From Alteromonadaceae bacterium (lineage in GTDB: Bacteria > Pseudomonadota > Gammaproteobacteria > Enterobacterales > Alteromonadaceae), in NCBI GenBank assembly GCA_013216015.1, contig JABSOI010000032.1:1-64000 (forward strand): DNA of 64,000 bases, in the 5' to 3' direction. Under the pieces are notes generated by a model. It searched no databases. It saw only the letters and a list, made by a program, of their open reading frames with translations, and was not told the origin of the DNA. The position numbers and the translations under genes were made by a program. The stretch's first letter is position 1. Each line of letters starts with the position of its first letter. Shown here piece by piece: positions 55,061 to 63,252 of this stretch.

Positions 55061-55342
55061 ATGAATATGAAATTGTTAATTTCGGCCGTTTTAGTAACTG
55101 GCTTATTAACCACATTACCTAGTTTTGAAGTTAATGCTAACCAATTTAAACTAGAACAATCACTAAATTTGATGATGCAGGAAAATGCTTTGCAGATGAA
55201 TCAACAATTAGCTTCACAGCTTGGTCGTGATGTTCAAATGAGTTTAAAGAAGCTGCAAGCTCCAGTTTTAACAAACTTAAAGAACAAAACTTTAGTTGTT
55301 AAAAATAGTAGCAAAAATGAAATAACGTTCACAGAAGAATAA
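55061..55342 (+). CDS. Small exported protein, sigma-54 controlled
   Basis: A 93-residue protein (start ATG 55061 or 55067) with signal peptide KLLISAVLVTGLLTTLPSFE-VNA and a mature helical part QSLNLMMQENALQMNQQLAS followed by a short basic tail. Length, signal, helical pattern and promoter type resemble the product at 57016, which suggests paralogy. It is followed by a 39-residue membrane peptide. Likely a periplasmic part of an envelope-stress (Psp-like) response; function unknown. Confidence 0.7.
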   Translation: MNMKLLISAVLVTGLLTTLPSFEVNANQFKLEQSLNLMMQENALQMNQQLASQLGRDVQMSLKKLQAPVLTNLKNKTLVVKNSSKNEITFTEE

Positions 55343-55352
55343 GGATTATAAA

Positions 55353-55472
55353 ATGATGCCAAGTTTATCTATATTATTTAGTTTGATGATGTTTCCATGT
55401 GTTTGTTTATTAGCTACATCCTTGGTGGTAAGTTATTTTGAAAAAAAATATTAGTACAGGTAACCGAATATA
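55353..55472 (+). CDS. 39-residue single-TM peptide
   Basis: ATG 55353 preceded by AAGGA. The product MMPSLSILFSLMMFPCVCLL-ATSLVVSYFEKN ends a few residues later. It forms one membrane helix and lies 10 nt after the exported protein gene, so it is likely co-expressed from the sigma-54 promoter. Position and size recall the small membrane partners of Psp systems (PspB is about 75 residues), but there is no sequence match to PspB. Confidence 0.5.
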
Positions 55473-55650
55473 ATGAATGCAGATTGGTTTTGATTGATCT
55501 GCTTTAAACCTTTTTTATACTAAATATTTACTCATTAACGACAAACCCATATTTTCATCCTGTCCTAATTACAGGCTTCACCTGTACAAATACAATAAAA
55601 CCTTATAGCTTGTATAGCTAACTTTTAGTTATCAAAATTTGTTCAAAGCT

Positions 55651-56517
55651 ATGCACCAACAATTTTTTACTGATGTTATTACTCCCGCACAATTAAGTGC
55701 TTGCTTAAATGTTGGCGATCTAGTTGTTTTAGACGCAAGCATAGGCCCTGTAGGTAAAATGGTTAAGCCAGAACAAGCTTGGCCCGATACAATTATTCCA
55801 ACAGCTAATTTCTTTGATTTAGAAGAAGATTTCTCAGATCAAAATTCAGAATTCTCTCATACAATGCCGTCCTCGAAGCAATTTATTGAGCAAGCCCGAG
55901 AATTGGGTATTAATAGCTCCAGCCAAATTGTGGTTTATGATAGCTACGGTATATTTTCCAGTGCACGGGCCTGGTGGATGTTTAAGGCTATGGGGCATAA
56001 GAATATCGCAGTGTTGGAAGGTGGTTTACCTCAGTGGATAGCTCAAGGTTATCCGGTGGCGCGGGCGCAAGAGGGCTCCGATAAAAAATTACGAGCTAAG
56101 TGCGGTAATTTTGAAGGTGAATATCACGGGCAATATTTCTCGGATAGATTTGATGTACAGGAAGCATTAGGCTTAAAACAAAGTTCAGTATTAGATGCCA
56201 GAGCACAATCACGGTTTTATGGTCAGATGGCAGAGCCTAAAAAAGGTATACGTAGTGGTCATATGCCAGGAGCAATAAATTTACCTTATACCGAGCTTTT
56301 AGTGTCAGGGCAATTTGCATCGCGAGAGCAATTAGTTAAATTATTTTCAGCGAGAGTTAATTTTACAGATTCATTAATTATGTCATGTGGCTCTGGTGTT
56401 ACTGCTTGCGTATTAGCTTTGGCTGCAGAGTTATGTGGTTATAGTGCTATTTCAGTTTACGATGGTTCATGGAATGAATGGGGTAAGCTAATTGAATTGC
56501 CCGTCACTACTGAATAA
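55651..56517 (+). CDS. sseA: 3-mercaptopyruvate sulfurtransferase (rhodanese)
   Basis: Start ATG 55651 gives 288 residues. Two rhodanese domains: N-terminal non-catalytic (LVVLDASIGPVGKMVKPEQA, GINSSSQIVVYDSYGIFSSA) and catalytic C-terminal (SVLDARAQSRFYGQMAEPKK, GHMPGAINLPYTELL) with the active-site loop CGSGVTA (Cys near 249). The CG(S/T)G(V/I)T(A) loop marks mercaptopyruvate sulfurtransferases rather than thiosulfate rhodaneses. It is monocistronic, between the two sigma-54-controlled secreted-protein genes. Confidence 0.93.
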   Translation: MHQQFFTDVITPAQLSACLNVGDLVVLDASIGPVGKMVKPEQAWPDTIIPTANFFDLEEDFSDQNSEFSHTMPSSKQFIEQARELGINSSSQIVVYDSYGIFSSARAWWMFKAMGHKNIAVLEGGLPQWIAQGYPVARAQEGSDKKLRAKCGNFEGEYHGQYFSDRFDVQEALGLKQSSVLDARAQSRFYGQMAEPKKGIRSGHMPGAINLPYTELLVSGQFASREQLVKLFSARVNFTDSLIMSCGSGVTACVLALAAELCGYSAISVYDGSWNEWGKLIELPVTTE

Positions 56518-56554
56518 TTTCCCCTTTATATACTTAACTTACTTAGGCATATAA

Positions 56555-56731
56555 TACCAAATCCATTAATAAAGTGATCATTTTCAAATAGTCTATATCA
56601 CCACTAGCTGCTTTGTCTTCAATCCCAATAGCAGGCTATTACTCGATAATTGCTTCTGCATTATTCTAATTACGTGCATGCATGCATGCACTAATCATTG
56701 AATATTGATCACTTTATTAATGGAGTTGGTA
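56555..56731. mobile_element. 177-bp MITE with 26-bp terminal inverted repeats
   Basis: The arms 56555-56580 and 56706-56731 are complementary at 25 of 26 positions (TACCAA...TAATAAAGTGATCA). The interior has TTCAATCCCAATAGCAGGCT near 56610, shared with the insertion in the yiiD-like gene, and an alternating GTGCATGCATGCATGCAC stretch near 56674-56691. It is the best preserved member of the ATACCAATT family in the window. Confidence 0.8.
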
Positions 56732-56932
56732 TAACTATTAAATTCCTTTCAATTTTTACTTATTAAATTAAATCTTATTATTCTGTGGTTAAAAATAGCG
56801 TGGTCAATTTAACCATAGAGTTGGTTAAATCCCCTACAAGTTCGTTAGACATATTATGTCATCGCTGAAGGGGTGTTTTTGAATTGCTTGTAAACCTTTT
56901 ATTATTCAACGTGTTAAATAAAAATAAATTGT

Positions 56933-56947
56933 TGGCATATAGCTTGT
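56933..56947 (+). promoter_or_regulatory. Sigma-54 promoter of the psp operon
   Basis: TGGCAT-ATAGC-TTGT at 56933-56947 fits the -24/-12 elements with correct spacing. It lies about 70 nt upstream of the first gene (57016) of the psp cluster. In enterobacteria psp operons are transcribed by sigma-54 with PspF; no pspF gene lies in this window. Confidence 0.65.
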
Positions 56948-57015
56948 AATAGCTACAATAAGATTAAAAGTTAACGGTTAACTTTTTAACAAATATTAAA
57001 ATAAGGATATAAGAA

Positions 57016-57303
57016 ATGAAGCTATTTAATCGGAAAAATACAGCAGTCGCACTGTTATTAAGTATGGGTGTAGTGTTTAGTGCTAATGCAGATCAATCAT
57101 CATTAGAAAGTGCAATAACCAAAGTTGTTTTTGAGCAAAGTCAGTTAGTGATGAAAGAACTAAGTCTGGAGCTACAGCAATCTATAGCTAATGGAGTTAA
57201 AAGTTTTTCAATCGATAATGTTTTAATTGGATTTACCCCAGAAAGTAAAATAGTGGTAAAAGCGACAAAAAATCAAAAACAAAATTCAACAGCAGACGAG
57301 TAG
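57016..57303 (+). CDS. Small exported protein, first gene of the psp operon
   Basis: A 95-residue protein with signal peptide KNTAVALLLSMGVVFSANA-D and a mature helical part SSLESAITKVVFEQSQLVMK then ELSLELQQSIANGVKSFSI and a charged tail. It ends 10 nt before pspA. Its similarity in size and pattern to the product at 55061 suggests duplication. A periplasmic protein ahead of pspA is not part of the classic pspABCDE operon. Function unknown. Confidence 0.75.
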   Translation: MKLFNRKNTAVALLLSMGVVFSANADQSSLESAITKVVFEQSQLVMKELSLELQQSIANGVKSFSIDNVLIGFTPESKIVVKATKNQKQNSTADE

Positions 57304-57313
57304 GAGAATTATC

Positions 57314-57976
57314 ATGGGTATGTTTTCACGTTTTACAGACATTATAAATGCCAATATTAATAACATGTTAGACAAGGCTGAAAATCCTGAAAAAATGATC
57401 CGTTTGATCATTCAAGAAATGGAAGAAACGCTTGTTGAAGTTAGATCAACTGCAGCAAAACATATTGCTGATAAAAAAACGCTGGTACGGGAAGTTCGTT
57501 CATTAGAGACCAGTATTGCTCATTGGCAAACAAAGGCAGAGCTAGCTTTAACCAAAGGGCGAGAGGATTTAGCAAAAAGTGCATTGGTTGAAAAACATAA
57601 AAACCAGGAAAAATTGTCAAGTTTGCAAGAAGAATTGTCGCACGTAGATGAATTTTTAACAGCTGTGCAAGAAGATAGTCAGCGTTTACAAGCAAAGCTA
57701 AGTGAAGCAAAACGTAAACAGGAAGCTTGTGCTTTACGTAAACAATCAGCGCAAGTTAGGTTAAAAGTAAGAGAAACAGCTGCAATTTATAATATAGATG
57801 AAGCAATTAGTAAGTTTGAACGTTACCAACAAAAAATAGATAAAGTTGAAGCTGAAATTGAAGCTTTTGACATGATGCACAATAACGATTTGGATAGTCA
57901 GTTCAGGGACTTGGAAGTAGATGACAACATTGAACAAGAACTTGAACAGATGAAGAAAAAAGTAGTCAACGGTTAA
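57314..57976 (+). CDS. pspA: Phage shock protein A
   Basis: A 220-residue PspA/IM30 (ESCRT-III-like) protein. MGMFSRFTDIINANINNMLD is the membrane-inserting N-terminal helix, NPEKMIRLIIQEMEETLVEV the conserved second helix, and the rest a long coiled coil to about residue 185. It polymerises on stressed inner membranes and, in enterobacteria, inhibits PspF. RBS AGGAG upstream. It is the second gene of the operon 57016-58681. Confidence 0.97.
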   Translation: MGMFSRFTDIINANINNMLDKAENPEKMIRLIIQEMEETLVEVRSTAAKHIADKKTLVREVRSLETSIAHWQTKAELALTKGREDLAKSALVEKHKNQEKLSSLQEELSHVDEFLTAVQEDSQRLQAKLSEAKRKQEACALRKQSAQVRLKVRETAAIYNIDEAISKFERYQQKIDKVEAEIEAFDMMHNNDLDSQFRDLEVDDNIEQELEQMKKKVVNG

Positions 57977-57996
57977 TTAAATATCACTTTTTTGTT

Positions 57997-58031
57997 TAGC
58001 CCTGTATTAGTTCTTTATACGTGCGGGGCTA
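57997..58031 (+). other. Hairpin between pspA and pspC
   Basis: TAGCCCTG at 57997 pairs with CGGGGCTA at 58024-58031 (one mismatch) in the intergenic region. No U-tract follows, so it may adjust mRNA stability so that pspA, needed in excess, is made more than pspC. Confidence 0.4.
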
Positions 58032-58080
58032 GCATTAGCTTTAAGGTTTTATCGATTAACAGAATAAGAGGAATTAAATC

Positions 58081-58299
58081 ATGAGTCACGATCGTAAATA
58101 TTCAATAAATAAAACTTTAGAAAAAGATTTATTACACAAAAAGTTGTCTGGTGTTTGTGCAGGAATAGCTAAACATTATGATTTTCCCAGATTAGTAGTT
58201 CGTGTTGCAGCAATTCTTGCGCTACTAATGTTTCCGGTAGCTACAGGTGTGGCTTATTTAGTTGCTTCTATTTTGATGCCAAATAGCAAATATCGTTAA
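58081..58299 (+). CDS. pspC: PspC domain protein
   Basis: A 72-residue protein carrying the PspC core: KLSGVCAGIAKHYDFPRLVV then RVAAILALLMFPVATGVAYL with one strong membrane segment. It is shorter than E. coli PspC (119), lacking the C-terminal periplasmic part. Starts at ATG 58081 after AAGAGGAATTAAATC. PspC is the membrane sensor that recruits PspA under stress. No pspB gene was found between pspA and pspC. Confidence 0.88.
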   Translation: MSHDRKYSINKTLEKDLLHKKLSGVCAGIAKHYDFPRLVVRVAAILALLMFPVATGVAYLVASILMPNSKYR

Positions 58300-58339
58300 A
58301 AACCAATATTAATAGAAATAATGGATCCCCGGAGGTTTT

Positions 58340-58681
58340 ATGTCATTTTTTAAATCATTTATGCTAGCGATCATAGCAACTTTATTTTTAACTTATGCTT
58401 TTGGTGTCAGCTTAATTGAAATGCTTGATATCGATGTTTATGTTGGCAATGAACTTATAGAACCTCTTAAAGCGATCAGTATTTCAGCATTAGTGGTGGT
58501 TTTGTTAGTTGTTGTTGCTTTAGCTATTGTTTTGAGTGTGTTTGGTTCAATTATTTTTGCAGTTATGCTTATTTTTGGTGGTGCGGCAATGGTGATGCTT
58601 GGTTTCTTTTGGCCTATTTTTCTAATCGCTGGAGTGATTTGGTTGGTGGCAAGAGACAAGCAAAGTTATCATCACAGTTAA
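58340..58681 (+). CDS. Membrane protein of the psp operon
   Basis: A 113-residue protein with strong RBS GGAGG. About three or four membrane segments: FKSFMLAIIATLFLTYAFGV, ALVVVLLVVVALAIVLSVFG and MVMLGFFWPIFLIAGVIWLV. Starts 40 nt after pspC. It occupies the place of pspD/pspG-type genes but is not recognisable as either. It is probably the last operon gene: the following 389 bp lack genes. Confidence 0.7.
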   Translation: MSFFKSFMLAIIATLFLTYAFGVSLIEMLDIDVYVGNELIEPLKAISISALVVVLLVVVALAIVLSVFGSIIFAVMLIFGGAAMVMLGFFWPIFLIAGVIWLVARDKQSYHHS

Positions 58682-59070
58682 AAAACACACCTACATAGTA
58701 ATAATAGTTAAAAATGCAGAAAAATAATTTTTACATTTTTCTGTATTTATTAATCAAGTTAAATGCAGCTGATTCATCATTTTCGTGAGTACCAATATAA
58801 ATTTGGTAAATTATTACCTGCACAAAAAATGTAGGTTGCCACGAATTAATCAGCAATGAATGCTATTTGGTTGGCTAGCATATGGAAATGCTTAGCTAAG
58901 CTGTAGGTACATTAAATTGTTTAACACATTTGTTATCTGCCCAATATAAGGTAATAGTGAATACCCCATGATTTTCTTCATTAATAATAAAATTATCCAT
59001 TTTGCTTAGGCTTGGTTACAATACATGATAATTAACAATAATGATTCTGGATTGGGAAGTATAGAAAGAT
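58682..59070. other. Gene-free stretch after the psp operon
   Basis: AT-rich, no open frame worth calling. A weak GGTAAATTATTACC palindrome lies near 58805-58818, and GCTTAGCTAAGC near 58892-58903. No clear terminator or promoter was resolved, apart from AT-rich DNA before ATG 59071. Confidence 0.3.
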
Positions 59071-59580
59071 ATGGGCAAAGTGTATTCAAACATTCTTATT
59101 ATGTGTATTTTATTGACTTATGTTATAGGTTTTAATGCTATAGCTGAAAAAAAAAGTGATAAAAATTTTCAGAAAGCGGAAATTTCTGTTAATACTGGCT
59201 ATATTAGAGAAACAATCCCAGGAACTTCTATTTCGTCTGCCTATATGACGATACACAATACATCAATGAAGAAATTAAGTTTCATTGGTGCTAGTAGTGA
59301 ATTTAGTCCAAGGATTGAAATTCATGAACATACTATGGACAATGGAATGATGAGAATGCGACAACGACGGTCAATAGAAATACCAGCACAAAATACAGTT
59401 GTGCTGCATCCTTCTGGTTTACATTTGATGATTTTTGATTTGAAACAACCATTGAAACAAGATCAAGTGGTATCAATAACCTTGCACTTTGCCACTCATG
59501 AAGACCTTACAATACAGTTGCCTGTGCAAAGCATTAAGAATAAGCAGCGTTCCAGACAACATCAGCATAAACATCATTAA
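59071..59580 (+). CDS. Periplasmic copper chaperone PCu(A)C-like
   Basis: A 169-residue protein with an N-terminal signal (ILIMCILLTYVIGFNAIAE) and the PCuAC (DUF461) fold. The copper ligands H-x(n)-M...H-x-M are visible as IEIHEHTMDNGMMRM near residues 88-105 and HPSGLHLMIFDL near 128. The C-terminus is His-rich (RQHQHKHH), which may bind further metal. It delivers copper to cytochrome oxidase. The following DUF2333 gene starts 3 nt downstream, so they are co-transcribed. Confidence 0.88.
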   Translation: MGKVYSNILIMCILLTYVIGFNAIAEKKSDKNFQKAEISVNTGYIRETIPGTSISSAYMTIHNTSMKKLSFIGASSEFSPRIEIHEHTMDNGMMRMRQRRSIEIPAQNTVVLHPSGLHLMIFDLKQPLKQDQVVSITLHFATHEDLTIQLPVQSIKNKQRSRQHQHKHH

Positions 59581-59583
59581 GGG

Positions 59584-60582
59584 ATGGATATGAAAATTAA
59601 TTTTTCAATCAAAACGGTTATATCACTTACTTTTAGTGTTTTCTTTATTTTTTATCTACTCGGTGTTTACTGGAGTTTTGAGCCAGAGACCTTTAACGTT
59701 CGTGATGAAGTGGTAAAAGATGCAAAATCGGAAAACGTAACTCCAGTTATTGGTTATACAACAACGACTGCCCTAATTCGGGTAACTGAAACCCTATTGA
59801 ATAAACCAGGGGGATACTTATCTAACGATGCTATACCACCATCGGTTTTTCTTGATAATATTCCTGCATGGGAATTCGGTGTGCTGGAAATGATCCGTGA
59901 TATGGCGTTGGTTATGCGCCAGGAATTTAGTCGATCGCAATCGCAATCATTAGAAAATAAAAACCTGCAAACGGCACAACCAAAATTTAATATCAGTCAT
60001 ACCAGTTGGGCAATGCCAAGTGCAGAAAGTGAATATGGTAAGGCGGTTAAAGAACTTTACGCTTACCGCACAGCGCTTACTAACGTTAATAACCAAAGAG
60101 CACAATTTTACGCTCGAGCTGATAACCTCAGGGATTGGGTCGGGGAAGTTACTCAACGTTTGGGTAGTTATTCACAAAGACTAAGTGCCAGTGTTGGTCG
60201 AGAACAAATAAACACTGATTTGGCCGGCGATAGTGTTGCACAACAATCAACCACAACTGAAAATACACAACAATTAAAAACAAGTTGGTGGAAAATTGAT
60301 GATGAATTTTATGAAGCGCGTGGAGCGTGTTGGGCTCTTTTACACTTCTTAAAAGCAGTGGAGATTGATTTTAATGATGTATTAGAAAAGAAAAATGCCA
60401 GAGTGAGCGTAAAGCAGATTATTCGAGAATTAGAAGCTAGCCAGCAAACTGTTTGGAGCTTAATGATTTTAAATGGTGATGGTTTTGGTATGATGGCGAA
60501 TCACTCTCTGGTGATGGCAAATTATATTTCACGGGCCAACGCTGCTTTAATCGATTTAAACGAATTACTTAGCCAAGGTTAA
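59584..60582 (+). CDS. DUF2333 family membrane-anchored protein
   Basis: A 332-residue protein with one N-terminal membrane anchor (TVISLTFSVFFIFYLLGVYW) and a long helical periplasmic part. WSFEPETFNVRD just after the anchor, LLNKPGGYLSNDAIPP and NIPAWEFGVLEMIRDMALVM are the DUF2333 hallmarks. Function of this family is unknown. It is preceded by the copper chaperone and followed at 30 nt by a barrel protein gene, likely one operon. Confidence 0.85.
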   Translation: MDMKINFSIKTVISLTFSVFFIFYLLGVYWSFEPETFNVRDEVVKDAKSENVTPVIGYTTTTALIRVTETLLNKPGGYLSNDAIPPSVFLDNIPAWEFGVLEMIRDMALVMRQEFSRSQSQSLENKNLQTAQPKFNISHTSWAMPSAESEYGKAVKELYAYRTALTNVNNQRAQFYARADNLRDWVGEVTQRLGSYSQRLSASVGREQINTDLAGDSVAQQSTTTENTQQLKTSWWKIDDEFYEARGACWALLHFLKAVEIDFNDVLEKKNARVSVKQIIRELEASQQTVWSLMILNGDGFGMMANHSLVMANYISRANAALIDLNELLSQG

Positions 60583-60612
60583 TATCAATAATAGTTAATT
60601 AGGGAAATCAAG

Positions 60613-61365
60613 ATGAAAAAAATAGTAATTGCCGTAAGTTTGCTAGCACTTATGTCAATGAGCACTAAAGCAGATGTTGTTGGCGTGTATATTGGTGGTC
60701 AGGTATGGGATAACGAAGCACAAGGTGTGTTTGGAGAAAAGAATAATTACCAACAAAACTTTAATTTTTCTGATCAACAACAAGGTAGTGCATTCATTGC
60801 CGTTGAACATCCATTACCTTTGATCCCTAATATTAAAATTTCAAAAACAAAGTTAGATACTGATGGTACAACAACCCTTAATAGCGATTATATTTTTGGC
60901 GAAACTAGCTTTGCAGATGGTATTGACGTAAATACGGTATTTAATGTTAGTTACGTAGATTACACTTTATATTATGAATTATTTGATAATGACTTATTAA
61001 CTTTTGATTTTGGGATAACAGCCAGAGATATTAAAGCAGATATCAATGTTAAGGCTGCGGAAGGCTCTCTAGCAGGAAATTTGAAATCTTCTGCCATTAT
61101 ACCCTTATTATATGTTTCTACTGTTGTAGGATTACCTTTTACGGGTTTTAATGTTTTTGTTCACGGTAATTTATTAACTATTGATGATAATACATTATAC
61201 GATTACCAAGCCGGTATTAGTTATGAATTGCTTGATAATATCGCTGTCGATTTAAACCTTACCCTGGGTTATCGTTCTGTTAAATTAGAATTAGAAGATT
61301 TAGATAATCTTTACGCTGATCTAGATTTTAAAGGGGTCTTCGTTGGTGCTGTTTTACATTTTTAA
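60613..61365 (+). CDS. TIGR04219-type outer-membrane beta-barrel protein
   Basis: A 250-residue protein with signal peptide IVIAVSLLALMSMSTKA-D, then VVGVYIGGQVWDNEAQGVFG, aromatic-ended beta strands and a terminal ADLDFKGVFVGAVLHF with C-terminal Phe, the BAM recognition signal. The VGxYxGxxxW start is characteristic of TIGR04219. Function unknown. It is the last gene of the PCuAC-DUF2333 cluster. Confidence 0.88.
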   Translation: MKKIVIAVSLLALMSMSTKADVVGVYIGGQVWDNEAQGVFGEKNNYQQNFNFSDQQQGSAFIAVEHPLPLIPNIKISKTKLDTDGTTTLNSDYIFGETSFADGIDVNTVFNVSYVDYTLYYELFDNDLLTFDFGITARDIKADINVKAAEGSLAGNLKSSAIIPLLYVSTVVGLPFTGFNVFVHGNLLTIDDNTLYDYQAGISYELLDNIAVDLNLTLGYRSVKLELEDLDNLYADLDFKGVFVGAVLHF

Positions 61366-61576
61366 CGTTTTATTTGAAAGTAATGGTAAAACGGCTATAA
61401 CCAAACCACGTTGAAATGCAGGATTCAGCAAGTTAAGAAAAGGCTAAATGTAAGGTGCCAAGCATTAAATTTTGCTAATAGTCATTCTCGGCTCGGGCGT
61501 CCTGCTTCGCCCTGTTTACTTCATTCATGCTTTTGTATTAAAAGGTTTTCGCTACAAATTATCCAGCCCGCCGGGA

Positions 61577-61894
61577 TTGCTAAAAAAGTACTTTTATGTT
61601 TTGCGATCCTTGCTAGCCATTAAGTGGATAGAGAGATATAAAGAGCTTGCGTCTATAGTCCTCGATCAACTAAGAAAGCTAGTAGCTGACGACAAACTTC
61701 TTGATGGCGAAATATCTAAGTTACTGGAACGCAAGCGAGTAAGCCTAGAGAAGGATGTTGCGCCAGCAATTACAGTACTCAATAAGTACATTGAATCGGA
61801 ACTAGAGCGGCTTGAAAGTTATGGTGAAAAATCTAACGAAAGAACTGTTGAGTTTGATACTTTGAATGAGTTGTTTCTTGAAGTGTTAGAATGA
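61577..61894 (+). pseudogene. RlaP-type nucleotidyltransferase, C-terminal remnant
   Basis: From about 61577 the frame reads LKKYFYVLRSLLAIKWIERY, KELASIVLDQLRKLVADDKL and ISKLLERKRVSLEKDV, matching the C-terminal part of COG3541/RlaP (RNA ligase-associated nucleotidyltransferase) proteins. The upstream part of the open frame (61472-61576) is repeat DNA related to 21530-21600, so the polymerase-beta-like catalytic domain has been lost. It faces the RNA ligase/HD-Pnk operon, which it would normally accompany. No start codon is available; presumed dead. Confidence 0.65.
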
Positions 61895-61910
61895 TAATAA
61901 AGACGGCATA

Positions 61911-61938
61911 AAATTACCCGACCAATGGCGGGTAATTT
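61911..61938. terminator. Terminator between the RlaP remnant and the HD-Pnk gene
   Basis: AAATTACCCG (61911-61920) pairs with CGGGTAATTT (61929-61938) and is followed by TTTG on the plus strand, with AAAA/TTTT tracts on both sides so it may serve both directions; the HD-Pnk gene ends 50 nt away. Confidence 0.8.
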
Positions 61939-61988
61939 TTTGTAAGTGTCAGATAACGTCTGACCTGCGTTCTAAGTCCCTTTCAAAG

Positions 61989-63251
61989 TTACATGAAAGT
62001 GCCTTGTTTAGACAAAACTACTCCTTTATCACCTATAGTTAGCATTCGGTGACCTTCAGTAAAAGAGGGCCATTCGAGCTTATTTATTTGGTTAGAGATA
62101 ATGTCATCATCAATGGCATGTTCACGACTGTTGTTGTTTGCTCGCAAACTGCCTTCCTTAATCTGAAAAGCAACAATCGTGATCAGTGCACCATAGTTTA
62201 ATCCGAGATCGCAGATTATTTTTCTGAAATCTTTTCGAATATTGGTAGCATCCCATACGACGTTACGTTTACTAGCTAAGGCTATTTTTAATCGAGATTT
62301 AGCAAGCTGTAACATCTGCCCTCGACTTTTCAGGCAGTCCCTTTTGCCATTGAGTTCTTCACGGATTTCATCCAATGAAATGATCTCAAAGCCTTCAAGG
62401 TTCTTCGCTATCCATGTAGATTTTCCACTACCGCTGATGCCACACATCACATACAAATGGCTGTAAGTTTTAGAGCCTTGATAGTTTTTCGCTAACGCTT
62501 CTTCAGCCATACTAATTTGGTCATTTGCCAATTGGCGAACAGCATAACCATTAATATATGCTTGTTCTGAATGCGAAGGCTTTACCTGAATACTATTGAG
62601 TATGGATTTAGTGGGATCTTCCACAGACCATAGTTCATAGTCCTCAGCAAACATTCGGAACTGCTCTAACAGGTCGACTTGTTTTTCCAAGTCTTGACAT
62701 ATTCGACCTTTCATATCTGCTAATTCGAGCCAATAAAGAAGCTCTAAATCAGCATTAAGCGAAAGATGAAAGTAGTCGCAGTAACTTTTGTTCCTAACTA
62801 CCAATAGTTTAGGTACCTGGTGAAAGCCCACAAGACCCATAATTGTCATGATTGACTTATGTTCAAGTGGCAACTCAATCAACTTAGTTGCCAAATAACT
62901 TGCACCGACTTCTTCATGCTTTGAGGCTACTACTCGCTCGGTGCCTGCAATCTCCTTACGCCTTGTTGTTAAAGGTTTCGCAATATCGTGCAACAAGGCT
63001 GATAGAATCAGTATCTGGCGTTTAGCTCCAACAATATGGTTTGCATCAGAACGCAACAAGTCATACAACTGGTTCAATACCATATCCGTATGAATGGCGA
63101 CATCGCCTTCTGCATGCCATATCTTGTCTTGCTCAGTCTCTGCAAATGCATTAAGCAGTGGAAAATACTCACCTAAGAACGAGACACACTCTTTAAAGTT
63201 TGGTGTGTGTTCTAAGGTTAAGGTTTCTAACCACGATTCTAGCTTTTTCAT
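61989..63251 (-). CDS. HD-Pnk: HD phosphoesterase fused to polynucleotide kinase
   Basis: A 420-residue two-domain protein. The N-terminal HD domain (about 40-190) has IWHAEGDVAIHTDMVL, ALLHDIAKP with the HD pair at 88-89, and KHEEVGASYL. The C-terminal P-loop kinase has GISGSGKST at 271-279, SLDEIREELNG near 292 and VVWDATNIRKDF near 332. This is the layout of HD-Pnk, described from Runella, whose HD domain removes 2',3'-cyclic phosphates and whose kinase phosphorylates 5'-OH ends. It starts one nt after the RNA ligase stop, so the two act together in RNA repair. Confidence 0.88.
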   Translation of the reverse strand: MKKLESWLETLTLEHTPNFKECVSFLGEYFPLLNAFAETEQDKIWHAEGDVAIHTDMVLNQLYDLLRSDANHIVGAKRQILILSALLHDIAKPLTTRRKEIAGTERVVASKHEEVGASYLATKLIELPLEHKSIMTIMGLVGFHQVPKLLVVRNKSYCDYFHLSLNADLELLYWLELADMKGRICQDLEKQVDLLEQFRMFAEDYELWSVEDPTKSILNSIQVKPSHSEQAYINGYAVRQLANDQISMAEEALAKNYQGSKTYSHLYVMCGISGSGKSTWIAKNLEGFEIISLDEIREELNGKRDCLKSRGQMLQLAKSRLKIALASKRNVVWDATNIRKDFRKIICDLGLNYGALITIVAFQIKEGSLRANNNSREHAIDDDIISNQINKLEWPSFTEGHRMLTIGDKGVVLSKQGTFM

Positions 63252-63252
63252 C

